Of a stretch of DNA of 64,000 nucleotides, positions 25,931 to 34,451 are shown piece by piece (positions within the stretch are counted from its first letter, which is position 1; each line of letters opens with the position of its first letter). Source of the stretch: Massilia eurypsychrophila (GTDB lineage: Bacteria; Pseudomonadota; Gammaproteobacteria; Burkholderiales; Burkholderiaceae_D); contig NZ_PDOC01000002.1 in assembly GCF_002760655.1 (NCBI RefSeq), forward strand, positions 496,001-560,000. Direction: 5' to 3'. The notes under the pieces were generated by a model. It ran no database searches, had not been told where the DNA came from, and saw only the letters and a list, made by a program, of their open reading frames with translations. A program made the position numbers and the translations under genes.

Positions 25931-25984
25931 CTGGACGAAACGGCAACCCGGCGAATTGTCCCTCTTTCTTACAAGGCTGACCAA

Positions 25985-26206
25985 ATGATCGTTTGTGTTT
26001 GCAACAACATCTCCGACCGGGAGATCCGCCAGGCGGTCGACCTGGGGCTGTCGTCGATGGACGAACTGCGCAGCGACCTCGGCGTTGCCACCTGCTGCGG
26101 CAAGTGCGCCACCTATGCTGAGGAAGTGCTCACTCTCCACGTTGAGCGCACCGCTGCCGACACACGCGTCACCGAACTGTCCTTCCGCTCCCGCCAGGCA
26201 GCCTGA
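25985..26206 (+). CDS. bfd: Bacterioferritin-associated ferredoxin
   Basis: A 73-residue [2Fe-2S] protein. The ligands C4, C6, C38 and C41 form the Bfd pattern C-x-C-x31-C-x2-C (MIVCVCNNIS and ATCCGKCA). Bfd docks on bacterioferritin and reduces its ferric core so that iron can be released. The start was fixed at MIVCVCN; the reading frame is open further upstream, but that part overlaps the Fur box. It is followed by bfr, as in many proteobacteria. Confidence 0.92.
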   Translation: MIVCVCNNISDREIRQAVDLGLSSMDELRSDLGVATCCGKCATYAEEVLTLHVERTAADTRVTELSFRSRQAA

Positions 26207-26245
26207 GCGCCAACGCGACGCGCCACGGGAGCGTCGCGTTGGCGC
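26207..26245 (+). terminator. Strong hairpin right after bfd
   Basis: A perfect 15-base-pair stem (arms 26207-26221 and 26231-26245) with a nine-base loop starts directly after the bfd stop codon. There is no U-tract, so termination efficiency is uncertain. It may also protect the bfd message or separate it from bfr. Confidence 0.6.
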
Positions 26246-26467
26246 GCGTCCTTGCTTGACGCTGCAGCGCCCGCCGCCGCCCGCTCGCGCCATGCCGCCT
26301 TTCCTACAATGGCTGCGCAAGCGCGGCTCAATCACCACTCCTTGCTACAGACTGTCATCGTGCGCATAGCCGCCGGGCGTGGCCGGCGCGTCGACAGGTC
26401 ATAAAGTTGGCAATGCCGGCCTCCACTTTGTTATGATGATCTCCATCTCATTACACGAAAGCATTCC

Positions 26468-26938
26468 ATGAAGGGCGATCCAAACATCATCCGTCTGCTC
26501 AACGCGCAGCTGACGAACGAGCTCACTGCAGTGAACCAATATTTCCTGCACGCGCGCATGTACCGTCACTGGGGCATGGAGAAGCTGGGCAAGAAGGAAT
26601 ACGAGGAATCGATCGGCGAAATGAAGCACGCCGACAAGCTGATCGACCGCATCCTGATGCTCGACGGCCTGCCGAACCTGCAGGCGCTGCACAAGCTGCT
26701 GATCGGCGAGCACACCCAGGAAATGCTGGAGCTGGACCTGCAGTTGGAAAAAGCGGCGCAGGTGACGGTCAAGGAAGGCATCCTCGCCTCCGAGCAAGCG
26801 GCCGACTACGTCTCGCGCGAGCTGTTCGTCGTGATCCTGGAAGACACCGAGGAACACATCGAGTGGCTCGAAACGCAACTCGACCTGATCACCAAGATCG
26901 GCATCCAGAACTACATTCAAAGCCAGCTGGGCGAGTAA
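26468..26938 (+). CDS. bfr: Bacterioferritin
   Basis: A 156-residue bacterioferritin subunit that stores iron in a 24-mer. The heme ligand M52 and ferroxidase residues E18, E51, H54, E94 and H130 align with E. coli Bfr. The position of E127 is Thr here (LEDTEEHIEW). The upstream region has a possible promoter (TTGGCA 26407-26412, TATGAT 26432-26437, 19-base spacer). It acts with Bfd and Feo in iron handling and is followed by a good terminator. Confidence 0.94.
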   Translation: MKGDPNIIRLLNAQLTNELTAVNQYFLHARMYRHWGMEKLGKKEYEESIGEMKHADKLIDRILMLDGLPNLQALHKLLIGEHTQEMLELDLQLEKAAQVTVKEGILASEQAADYVSRELFVVILEDTEEHIEWLETQLDLITKIGIQNYIQSQLGE

Positions 26939-26961
26939 GCCTAACTTGCGCAGTCCGCCAG

Positions 26962-26987
26962 GCCGCTGCCTTTTCAGGGGCTTTTTT
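26962..26987 (+). terminator. Rho-independent terminator after bfr
   Basis: GCCGCTG (26962-26968) pairs with CAGGGGC (26975-26981) with one mismatch over a six-base loop, followed by six T residues. Confidence 0.75.
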
Positions 26988-26996
26988 GTTTCTGGA

Positions 26997-27060
26997 AAAA
27001 GCTGGTGTCAGGTCTGACATTCGGACAAATGTCCGAATGTCAGACCTGACACCAGCTTTT
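26997..27060. repeat. Perfect 31-bp-arm palindrome, REP-like
   Basis: Two perfectly complementary 31-base arms (26997-27027 and 27030-27060) around a two-base centre. The arms contain GGTGTCAGGTCTGACA, related to the GGTCTGACC core of the REP units elsewhere in this window. The outer A4/T4 ends would make it a bidirectional terminator. It ends directly before the ribosome-binding site of the next ORF. Confidence 0.9.
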
Positions 27061-27070
27061 AGGAGTATCC

Positions 27071-27448
27071 GTGGAAACTACCGAACATGGGAAGGTTGGG
27101 CGCTTTGTATATGGCGCGGTACGGCTGGACTTCGCGCTGTCCAGCCTGACAGCGTGGATGGGCGAAGGCATCGATGGGCAGCATGCGACGGGCGGCGCAG
27201 AAATTTCGGCAACGTATTTTCGCAAGCATCAGACGCCCGCGGGTGTGCAACAGAAATTTCATCGTTGCTCGGACGTGATCGCGCGTCTGCTGAAACAGAG
27301 CACGACCCTGGAAGGCAGGCCAGGCGGGGACTGGCTGAGCGAGGTCACCGCAACAGTGTCCGACACACACGGCATGCTTGCCGATATTTTCGAAGACTTG
27401 CAGTATCCGGGTATCCCGGCGCAATTTTTGCGAGCTCGGCAGACCTAA
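27071..27448 (+). CDS. Hypothetical protein, GTG start
   Basis: A 125-residue protein of unknown function. The GTG start has AGGAG at 6-7 bases, and the composition looks like a real gene. It appears soluble, with no signal peptide or membrane helix; residues such as DWLSEVTATVSDTHGMLADI suggest helices. Its ribosome-binding site begins right after the palindrome at 26997-27060, which could fold near the translation start. No family was recognised. Confidence 0.55.
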   Translation: METTEHGKVGRFVYGAVRLDFALSSLTAWMGEGIDGQHATGGAEISATYFRKHQTPAGVQQKFHRCSDVIARLLKQSTTLEGRPGGDWLSEVTATVSDTHGMLADIFEDLQYPGIPAQFLRARQT

Positions 27449-27458
27449 CGCGGCGGCA

Positions 27459-28409
27459 TCAGCCGGCGCGCCAGCGGGTCACCCACTTGTCGTAGAAGCC
27501 GATGTCGCGCGGCACCGCGCCGCTGACGGCGCAGATGGCGCCGGCAAATTCGTTGGCGCGCGCCAGCGTCTGCTTGAGCGGCCAGCCGCGCGCGCGTCCG
27601 AGCAGAAAAATGGCGGAGAAGGCGTCGCCGGCGCCGACGGTGTCGATGACGAACGGCGGCGCCGGATTGTCGCGGTTGACGATCAGGGCGCCGTCGGCGC
27701 CGAAATACACCGAGCCGCGGTGGCCCAGCGTGACGATCAGTGCCTCGAGCGCAAACATGTCGAGCAGCGCCCGGCAGGCCGCGTGCACTTCGTCGCTGTC
27801 CAGCGTGGTCTTCGGGTCGATCTGGAAAAACCAGCTGAACAGCGCCTGCAACTCTTCCTCGTTGACCTTGACGATGTTGGCCGCCTTCAGCGACTCGGAC
27901 ACGCAGCCGCGGTCGGACTGGCCTTCGCGCAGGTTCAGGTCGAGAAAGCGCGTGGCGCTGCTCGCGCCCAGCAGCTTGTACAAGCTGTCGTGCGAACGCG
28001 CGCCGCGCTGGGCCAGGGTGCCGAAATAAATCGTGGCCGGCGTCACCTTGGCCATCGCCTCGAGCGCGGCCGCCGGGTCGATGAAGTCGTAGGCCTGCTT
28101 GGGCAGGATCACGAAACGGTGGCCGCCGGGACGGCGCTCGACCAGCACGCGGCCGGTCTCTTCCATGCGATCGAGCTGCAGGCCGCTTTCCGACATGGCA
28201 AACCGCTCGAACTCGGCGCGCACGACGGCGCCGTTGCGGTCGTCGCCGATGCGCGTGACCATCAATTGCGGCGACATGAAGGCGGCCAGGTTGCGGGCGA
28301 CATTGAACGGGGCGCCGCCGACCAGCTGCTCGGTGACGAAATCGTCAACCAGCGCTTCGCCGAAGACGACGGTGGTCAAGGGGCGCTCGCCCGCGCTGGC
28401 CGGGATCAC
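27459..28409 (-). CDS. PfkB-family carbohydrate kinase
   Basis: A 316-residue ribokinase/PfkB sugar kinase. It has the N-terminal glycine motif VGGAPFNVARNLA and the C-terminal ATP and catalytic motif DTVGAGDAFSAIFL, whose Asp is the base. Family members phosphorylate sugars such as fructose or ribose; the substrate here is not clear. The GTG start overlaps the stop of the GST gene upstream (GTGA), so both are in one transcript. Confidence 0.85.
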   Translation of the reverse strand: MIPASAGERPLTTVVFGEALVDDFVTEQLVGGAPFNVARNLAAFMSPQLMVTRIGDDRNGAVVRAEFERFAMSESGLQLDRMEETGRVLVERRPGGHRFVILPKQAYDFIDPAAALEAMAKVTPATIYFGTLAQRGARSHDSLYKLLGASSATRFLDLNLREGQSDRGCVSESLKAANIVKVNEEELQALFSWFFQIDPKTTLDSDEVHAACRALLDMFALEALIVTLGHRGSVYFGADGALIVNRDNPAPPFVIDTVGAGDAFSAIFLLGRARGWPLKQTLARANEFAGAICAVSGAVPRDIGFYDKWVTRWRAG

Positions 28410-29014
28410 TGCGGCACGGATTCTTTGAACGACGGCCGCTCGGACAACTTGTCGAACAGGCGGGCCAGGTTGGCGTAGTCGCCGCGCCAGTCGATTTCGG
28501 GAAAGCGGAACAGCAGCCAGCCGAGGGTGCAGCCGACGGCGACGTCGGCCAGCGTGTAATGATTACCCTTGCAGAAAGGCGATTCGCCCAGGTTGGCCGA
28601 CATCACGGCCAGGCCGGCGTGGACCTTGCCCATCTGGCGCTCGATCCAGGCGACGCTTTGCTGCTCGGCCGGGCGCAGCGTTTTTTCCAGCCGCACCAGC
28701 ACGGCCGCGTCGGCCACGCCGTCCGACAGCGCTTCCCACACCTTGACGTCGGCGCGGTCGCGCCCGTTCGGCGGCAACAGCTTGCACACTGGCGTGAGGG
28801 TATCGAGATACTCGGCGATGACGCGCGAGTCGTACATGGAACTGCCGTCTTCCATCACCAGGCAGGGCACCTGGCCCAGCGGGTTGGCCAGATGGATGGC
28901 GGTCTCGGCGCTCCAGACATCCTCCAGCTCGAACTCGCAGTCGAGCTTTTTTTCCGCCAGGACGACACGGACCTTGCGGACAAATGGGCTGGCAGTTGAA
29001 CCGATAAGTTTCAT
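28406..29014 (-). CDS. Glutathione S-transferase, second
   Basis: A 202-residue GST. The N-terminal half has MKLIGSTASPFVRKVRVVLA, LGQVPCLVMEDGSSMYDSRV and IAEYLD, with the catalytic Ser expected in the STASPF loop. The C-terminal helical half has LADVAVGCTLGWLLFRFPEI. It is close to the YibF-like group. It is divergent from purB and overlaps the PfkB kinase start. Confidence 0.9.
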   Translation of the reverse strand: MKLIGSTASPFVRKVRVVLAEKKLDCEFELEDVWSAETAIHLANPLGQVPCLVMEDGSSMYDSRVIAEYLDTLTPVCKLLPPNGRDRADVKVWEALSDGVADAAVLVRLEKTLRPAEQQSVAWIERQMGKVHAGLAVMSANLGESPFCKGNHYTLADVAVGCTLGWLLFRFPEIDWRGDYANLARLFDKLSERPSFKESVPQ

Positions 29015-29029
29015 AGATGCTTTGGATAG

Positions 29030-30541
<1,512 letters not shown>

Positions 30542-30560
30542 GTCTGCCGCCGGGCACACG

Positions 30561-30594
30561 AATGGGGTCCCCGCGCTCGCGAGGACCCCATTTT
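30561..30594 (+). terminator. Terminator after purB
   Basis: AATGGGGTCC (30561-30570) pairs perfectly with GGACCCCATT (30583-30592), with a GC-rich inner stem, and ends in TTTT. Confidence 0.85.
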
Positions 30595-30615
30595 GTTGCG
30601 TGCTCGAAGGCGCTT

Positions 30616-30667
30616 TTCACACCTGCGGTAATTTTGCGGTATTATTAGTCCTAACACGTACTAATAA
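30616..30667 (+). promoter_or_regulatory. Promoter with overlapping palindromic operator for b561-yceI operon
   Basis: TTCACA (30616-30621) and TATTAT (30640-30645) stand 18 bases apart, each five of six consensus. TTATTAGT (30642-30649) and ACTAATAA (30660-30667) are perfect 8-base inverted arms around 10 bases. The palindrome covers the -10 and start site, as a repressor operator would. It ends 18 bases before the cytochrome b561 ATG. The regulator is unknown and not in the immediate neighbourhood. Confidence 0.68.
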
Positions 30668-30685
30668 ACCCGGGGAATTCCATTG

Positions 30686-31210
30686 ATGCTGCGCTACACC
30701 CGCCCTGCCGTCCTGCTCCACTGGCTGATCGCCCTGCTGATCATCGGCGCCTTCACGATGGGCCTGGTCATGACGGACATCCCCGGCATCACCCCGACCA
30801 AACTCAAATATTATTCCTGGCACAAATGGGCCGGCGTGACGATCCTGGCGCTGGCCGCGCTGCGCCTGCTGTGGCGCCTGACCCATCGCGCGCCGCCGTA
30901 CCCGACGTCGATGCCGCAATGGCAGCAGTCGAGCGCCCACCACCTGCATTCGCTGCTGTACGTGCTGATGTTCGCGGTGCCGCTGTCGGGCTACTTCTAC
31001 ACCTTGTCGGCCGGCGTGCCGGTGGTGTACTTCGGCCTGTTCCAGCTGCCGCTCTTGATCGAGCCGAACGCCGAACTCAAACCCGTGCTCAAGCAACTGC
31101 ACTACTGGCTCAACATGGGCCTGGCCGGCGCCGTCTGCCTGCACATCGCCGCCGCGTTGAAGCACGTCTTCATCGACCGCGACGGCCTGTTCAAACGCAT
31201 GCTTCCCTAA
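30686..31210 (+). CDS. Cytochrome b561 family protein
   Basis: A 174-residue membrane cytochrome with four helices. Heme-ligand histidines appear in LLHWLIALL (helix 1), YYSWHKWAG (helix 2), HHLHSLLYV (helix 3) and AGAVCLHIAAALKH (helix 4). Such proteins pass electrons from quinol or other donors in the inner membrane. It is the first of three genes; cytochrome b561 next to YceI proteins is a common arrangement. GGGGAA lies ahead of the ATG. Confidence 0.9.
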   Translation: MLRYTRPAVLLHWLIALLIIGAFTMGLVMTDIPGITPTKLKYYSWHKWAGVTILALAALRLLWRLTHRAPPYPTSMPQWQQSSAHHLHSLLYVLMFAVPLSGYFYTLSAGVPVVYFGLFQLPLLIEPNAELKPVLKQLHYWLNMGLAGAVCLHIAAALKHVFIDRDGLFKRMLP

Positions 31211-31229
31211 TCCCCACCCCGGAGACTCC

Positions 31230-31784
31230 ATGAAAAAATCACGCCTGCTGCTACCAGCAGCGCTTGCCTGCGTCGCACTTGCCGCCAGCGCCGTCCCGCT
31301 CAAGACCGATGTCGCGCGCAGCAGCGTGGCCGCCGTGTTCAAGCAGATGAATGTGCCGGTCGAAGCAAAATTTAAGAAATTCAACGCCCAAATCGATTAC
31401 GATCCAGTCAAGCCGGACGCGTCCAAGGCAACCGTCGATATCGATACGGCCAGCCTCGACGTCGGCGAAGCGGAAATGAACAAGGAAGTGGCAAAGAAGG
31501 AATGGTTCGATTCGGCCAAGTATCCGAAAGCGAGCTTCGTGTCGTCGTCGATCAAGCCTGCCGGCGCCGGCAAACTGACCGTCGCCGGCAAGCTGCTGAT
31601 CAAGGGCAAAAGCATGGACGTGACATTTCCACTGACGGTCAAGGCCGACGGCGGCAAACAGGTATTCGAAGGCGCCTTGCCAATTCGCCGGCTCGCTTTC
31701 AATATTGGCGAAGGTGAATGGAAAGACACCAGCATGGTCGCCGATGAAGTCGTCATCAAATTCCGCGTCACCGCGGCGCAGTAA
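31230..31784 (+). CDS. YceI family periplasmic protein, first copy
   Basis: A 184-residue YceI protein with a signal peptide (LLLPAALACVALAASA). YceI lipocalin-like barrels bind isoprenoid or polyprenyl chains. Motifs are SVAAVFKQMNVPVEAKFKKF and ATVDIDTASLDVGEAEMNKE. It is divergent from the second copy and may be a fused functional pair with it. It lies 19 bases after cytochrome b561. Confidence 0.88.
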   Translation: MKKSRLLLPAALACVALAASAVPLKTDVARSSVAAVFKQMNVPVEAKFKKFNAQIDYDPVKPDASKATVDIDTASLDVGEAEMNKEVAKKEWFDSAKYPKASFVSSSIKPAGAGKLTVAGKLLIKGKSMDVTFPLTVKADGGKQVFEGALPIRRLAFNIGEGEWKDTSMVADEVVIKFRVTAAQ

Positions 31785-31809
31785 CTCACCTCTCTACTAA
31801 AGGATTACC

Positions 31810-32382
31810 ATGAACTTCAAGCATCTGATCGTTACCGTTCTCGCAGCGACCGCCACGTCCGCTTTCGCAGCCGACACCTATGCCATCGACCCAAGCCACA
31901 CGTTCCCGAGCTTTGAGGCCGATCACATGGGCGGCCTGTCGACTTTCCGCGGCAAGTTCACCAAGACGAGCGGCACCATCGTGCTCGACCGCGCTGCCAA
32001 GACCGGCTCGCTCGACATCACGATCGATGCCACCACGCTCGACTTCGGCCATGAAAAGATGAACAACCACGCCAAGAACAAGGACATGTTCGACGTCACC
32101 CAATTCCCGACCGTGACGTACAAGTCGAAGTCGATCACGTTTAACGGCGACACCCCGGTTGCCGTCAACGGCGAAATGACCCTGCACGGCGTCACCAAGC
32201 CGCTGACCTTGACGATCAACAAGTTCAAGTGCATCCAGCACCCGATGCTCAAGCGTGAAGTGTGCGGCGCCGACGCGTCGGCCGAATTCAACCGCGGCGA
32301 CTACGGCATTGGCTATGGCCTGCAGATGGGCTTCCTGCCAACCGTCAAGCTGGCAATCCAGGTCGAAGCCGTCAAGCAGTAA
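31810..32382 (+). CDS. YceI family periplasmic protein, second copy
   Basis: A 190-residue YceI protein with a signal peptide ending at SAFA. It has the canonical start ADTYAIDPSHTFPSFEADHM, then GKFTKTSGTIVLD and LDFGHEKMNNHAKNKDMFDV, and a C-terminal VCGADASAEFNRGDYGIGYG. It lies 25 bases after the first copy and probably works with the b561 electron carrier in the periplasm. A bidirectional terminator follows. Confidence 0.92.
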   Translation: MNFKHLIVTVLAATATSAFAADTYAIDPSHTFPSFEADHMGGLSTFRGKFTKTSGTIVLDRAAKTGSLDITIDATTLDFGHEKMNNHAKNKDMFDVTQFPTVTYKSKSITFNGDTPVAVNGEMTLHGVTKPLTLTINKFKCIQHPMLKREVCGADASAEFNRGDYGIGYGLQMGFLPTVKLAIQVEAVKQ

Positions 32383-32401
32383 TTGGTCGAGTACCAGGCG
32401 T

Positions 32402-32437
32402 AAAAAAGCCCCGCTTTCTTCCGGAAGCGGGGCTTTT
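32402..32437. terminator. Bidirectional terminator between yceI and the stress gene
   Basis: AGCCCCGCTT (32407-32416) pairs with AAGCGGGGCT (32425-32434). A-run and T-run flanks allow termination on both strands, serving the convergent yceI and glycine-zipper genes. Confidence 0.88.
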
Positions 32438-32453
32438 CACTTAACGGCGAGGA

Positions 32454-33773
32454 TTACTTGCCGTCGCGGTCGAAGTCGCCTGGAATGGCGCGCTCAACCT
32501 TGTCCCATGCTGCCCGGGAAGCCGACTTGGCTTGCTGCCAGCTCAGGCGCGACGAGCCCTTCACCGAATTCCACTCGTTCGACAGGTCGTTTTCGGCGCT
32601 GTCGAAGCTCTGGCCGACATAACGGCCGCGGTTGTTGTAACCGAGCGCGTACGCAGGAGCGTAGTCGTCATAGCTGTACTCTGGCGAGTAGTAAGGCGCT
32701 GTCGAGTGCGAGCTCTTCCAGTAAGCATCTTCCGCTTCAGGATTGACCAGGCTGCCTGCTGCGTGGCCGGCGGTGCCGCCGGCGAGGGCGCCGATTGCCG
32801 CGCCAGCTGCCATGCCGACCGGGCCACCGACTGCGCCTATGGCCGCACCAGCCATCGCGCCGCCGCCGGCGCCGACGCCGGTTGCCAGGTTGTGCTCGCC
32901 GAGCTCATCGTCGCCCTTCGGGTTGGCAACTTCTGCCGCGCCACGGCCGGCCATGCCACCGGCGATGCCGCCGATTGCCGCGCCCGCCGCCATGCCGATC
33001 GGACCGGCGACAGCACCTGCGGCCGCGCCCATTGCAGCGCCGCTACCTGCACCGACGCCCTTGGCGAAATGGTGCTCGGCGAGGTCGTCACCTGGCTTAG
33101 GATTGACCACTTCGGCCGCGCCCTTGCCAGCCAGGCCGCCGGCGATACCGCCAATTGCCGCGCCGGCGACGGTGCCGATCGGACCGGCAACCGAGCCGAT
33201 TGCCGCGCCGGTGACTGCACCGCCGGTGGCGCCCAGGCCGGTTCCGATGATGTGCTCGCCGGCGCTTTCGGTCCAGCTGCGCTCGATGTGTGCGGCGTCA
33301 TCTTGCGAACGTGGGGTCACGCCCATCAGGATGCCGCCGTTCTTGATGCCTTCTTCATAGTGCACGACGCGCTCTTCCGGAATACCGGCGCCGATCAGCG
33401 CGCCAACCAGGCCGCCTGCCAGGCCACCGGCGCCAGCGCCAGCCAATGCTGCGGCGATCGGACCGGCAACAACCAGGCCAATGCCGGGCAGTACCAGGGT
33501 GGTGCCGACTGCGGCGATGCCGGCCAGCACGGCGCCGATGGTGCCGCCGATGCCGGCGCCAACGCCTGCGCCTTCAGCGGCTTTGCTGCCGAGCTCAGTG
33601 TCGGTATCGGCGAAATGGGTTTTGCGGGTGTCGTCCGACATCATCAGGGTGACGTCGTCGCGGGTGTAGCCGCGGTCGGACAGGGAACCATATGCGCGTT
33701 CTGCGCTGTCGCGGTCACGGAACAGGCCAGTAACCATGCGGGAATCGTTCTTGGTGGTGTCGTAATTGCTCAT
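32454..33773 (-). CDS. Stress protein with N-terminal YflT-like domain and tandem glycine-zipper repeats
   Basis: A 439-residue protein. The N-terminus (VTGLFRDRDSAERAYGSLSD, then RGYTRDDVTLMMS) resembles general stress proteins of the YflT type. The centre holds three to four near-repeats of a glycine/alanine zipper (for example GAAAGAVAGPIGMAAGAAIG) separated by hydrophilic linkers such as NPKPGDDLAEHHFAKGVGAG. Glycine zippers insert in or associate with membranes. The C-terminus (YAPAYALGYNNRGRYVGQSF, WQQAKSASRAAWDKVERAIP) is hydrophilic. The function is unknown; the context suggests an envelope or osmotic stress role. Confidence 0.82.
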   Translation of the reverse strand: MSNYDTTKNDSRMVTGLFRDRDSAERAYGSLSDRGYTRDDVTLMMSDDTRKTHFADTDTELGSKAAEGAGVGAGIGGTIGAVLAGIAAVGTTLVLPGIGLVVAGPIAAALAGAGAGGLAGGLVGALIGAGIPEERVVHYEEGIKNGGILMGVTPRSQDDAAHIERSWTESAGEHIIGTGLGATGGAVTGAAIGSVAGPIGTVAGAAIGGIAGGLAGKGAAEVVNPKPGDDLAEHHFAKGVGAGSGAAMGAAAGAVAGPIGMAAGAAIGGIAGGMAGRGAAEVANPKGDDELGEHNLATGVGAGGGAMAGAAIGAVGGPVGMAAGAAIGALAGGTAGHAAGSLVNPEAEDAYWKSSHSTAPYYSPEYSYDDYAPAYALGYNNRGRYVGQSFDSAENDLSNEWNSVKGSSRLSWQQAKSASRAAWDKVERAIPGDFDRDGK

Positions 33774-34117
33774 TGTAATTTCCTTTCGAGTTATCAGCCT
33801 GCGGGGCCCGCAGACTTCCTGGAAATCGTTGCCAGTGACGCAACAATAAGGCCTCTACAGTAGAGCTTCTGTACGTTGCCGCACCATCCTCTCGACATTC
33901 CAATTGGCATCAAATTCCCATAGGAAACTTGCGTTGGCGACATTGTTGCCCCGGTGTTTTTTAATAGCGGCCAAAGCGCGTCCGATGTCTTTTTGCAATC
34001 GTTCGTCTAACGTTCGTTGCCGCACCGACCAAGGGATCTTCCATGACTAGACTTTTTCACAAGGCCAGCGATATTCATTGGTCTAGAGGAATGTCTTTCA
34101 ACTTAAGGAGAATCAAC
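33774..34117. other. 344-base gap between divergent stress genes, with two palindromes
   Basis: No gene was found here. It should hold the promoters of the glycine-zipper gene (minus) and the GlsB-type gene (plus). A 7-1-7 GC-rich palindrome at 33799-33813 lies in the minus-strand leader. CTCTAC-A-GTAGAG at 33853-33865 is a perfect 6-1-6 palindrome and could be an operator. No clear -35/-10 pair was identified. Confidence 0.45.
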
Positions 34118-34387
34118 ATGTTATTCATCATCTGGATCGTCGTAGGCGGTATCTTGGGTTGGCTGGCTAGCCTGGTCATGAAAACGGATGCAGAGCAAGG
34201 CATGATCCTCAACGTGGTCGTCGGTATCGTCGGCGCGTTCCTTGGTGGCTGGTTGCTGTCGCCGCTGTTTGGCACCGGAACCATCAACTCCGACGACTTC
34301 AGCGTCACTTCGCTGCTGGTCTCGTTCCTTGGTGCAGTCATTCTGCTGGCAATCGTTAACCTGTTCCGCCGCGGCCGGACTCGTTAA
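34118..34387 (+). CDS. GlsB/YeaQ/YmgE family membrane protein
   Basis: An 89-residue inner-membrane protein with three hydrophobic helices and the glycine-rich pattern IVVGGILGWLASLVMK, IVGAFLGGWLLSPLFG and LLVSFLGAVILLAIVNLF. The family (transglycosylase-associated) is often stress-induced; its activity is unclear. AAGGAG lies seven bases before the ATG. It is followed by a perfect terminator. Confidence 0.9.
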   Translation: MLFIIWIVVGGILGWLASLVMKTDAEQGMILNVVVGIVGAFLGGWLLSPLFGTGTINSDDFSVTSLLVSFLGAVILLAIVNLFRRGRTR

Positions 34388-34408
34388 GATGGGTTTTCCC
34401 CTAAATAA

Positions 34409-34434
34409 CCAACGCTTAGGCGTTGGTTTTTTTT
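34409..34434 (+). terminator. Terminator after GlsB-type gene
   Basis: CCAACGC and GCGTTGG (34409-34415, 34420-34426) form a perfect stem over TTAG, followed by eight T residues. Confidence 0.92.
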
Positions 34435-34451
34435 ATCCACTGGATTGACTG

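Noticed and set aside
32532-33863. A 443-codon forward ORF over the glycine-zipper gene
   Set aside because: Its Cys/Arg/Ala-rich product mirrors GC-rich repeats of the minus-strand gene, which has a convincing N-terminal domain and ribosome-binding site.
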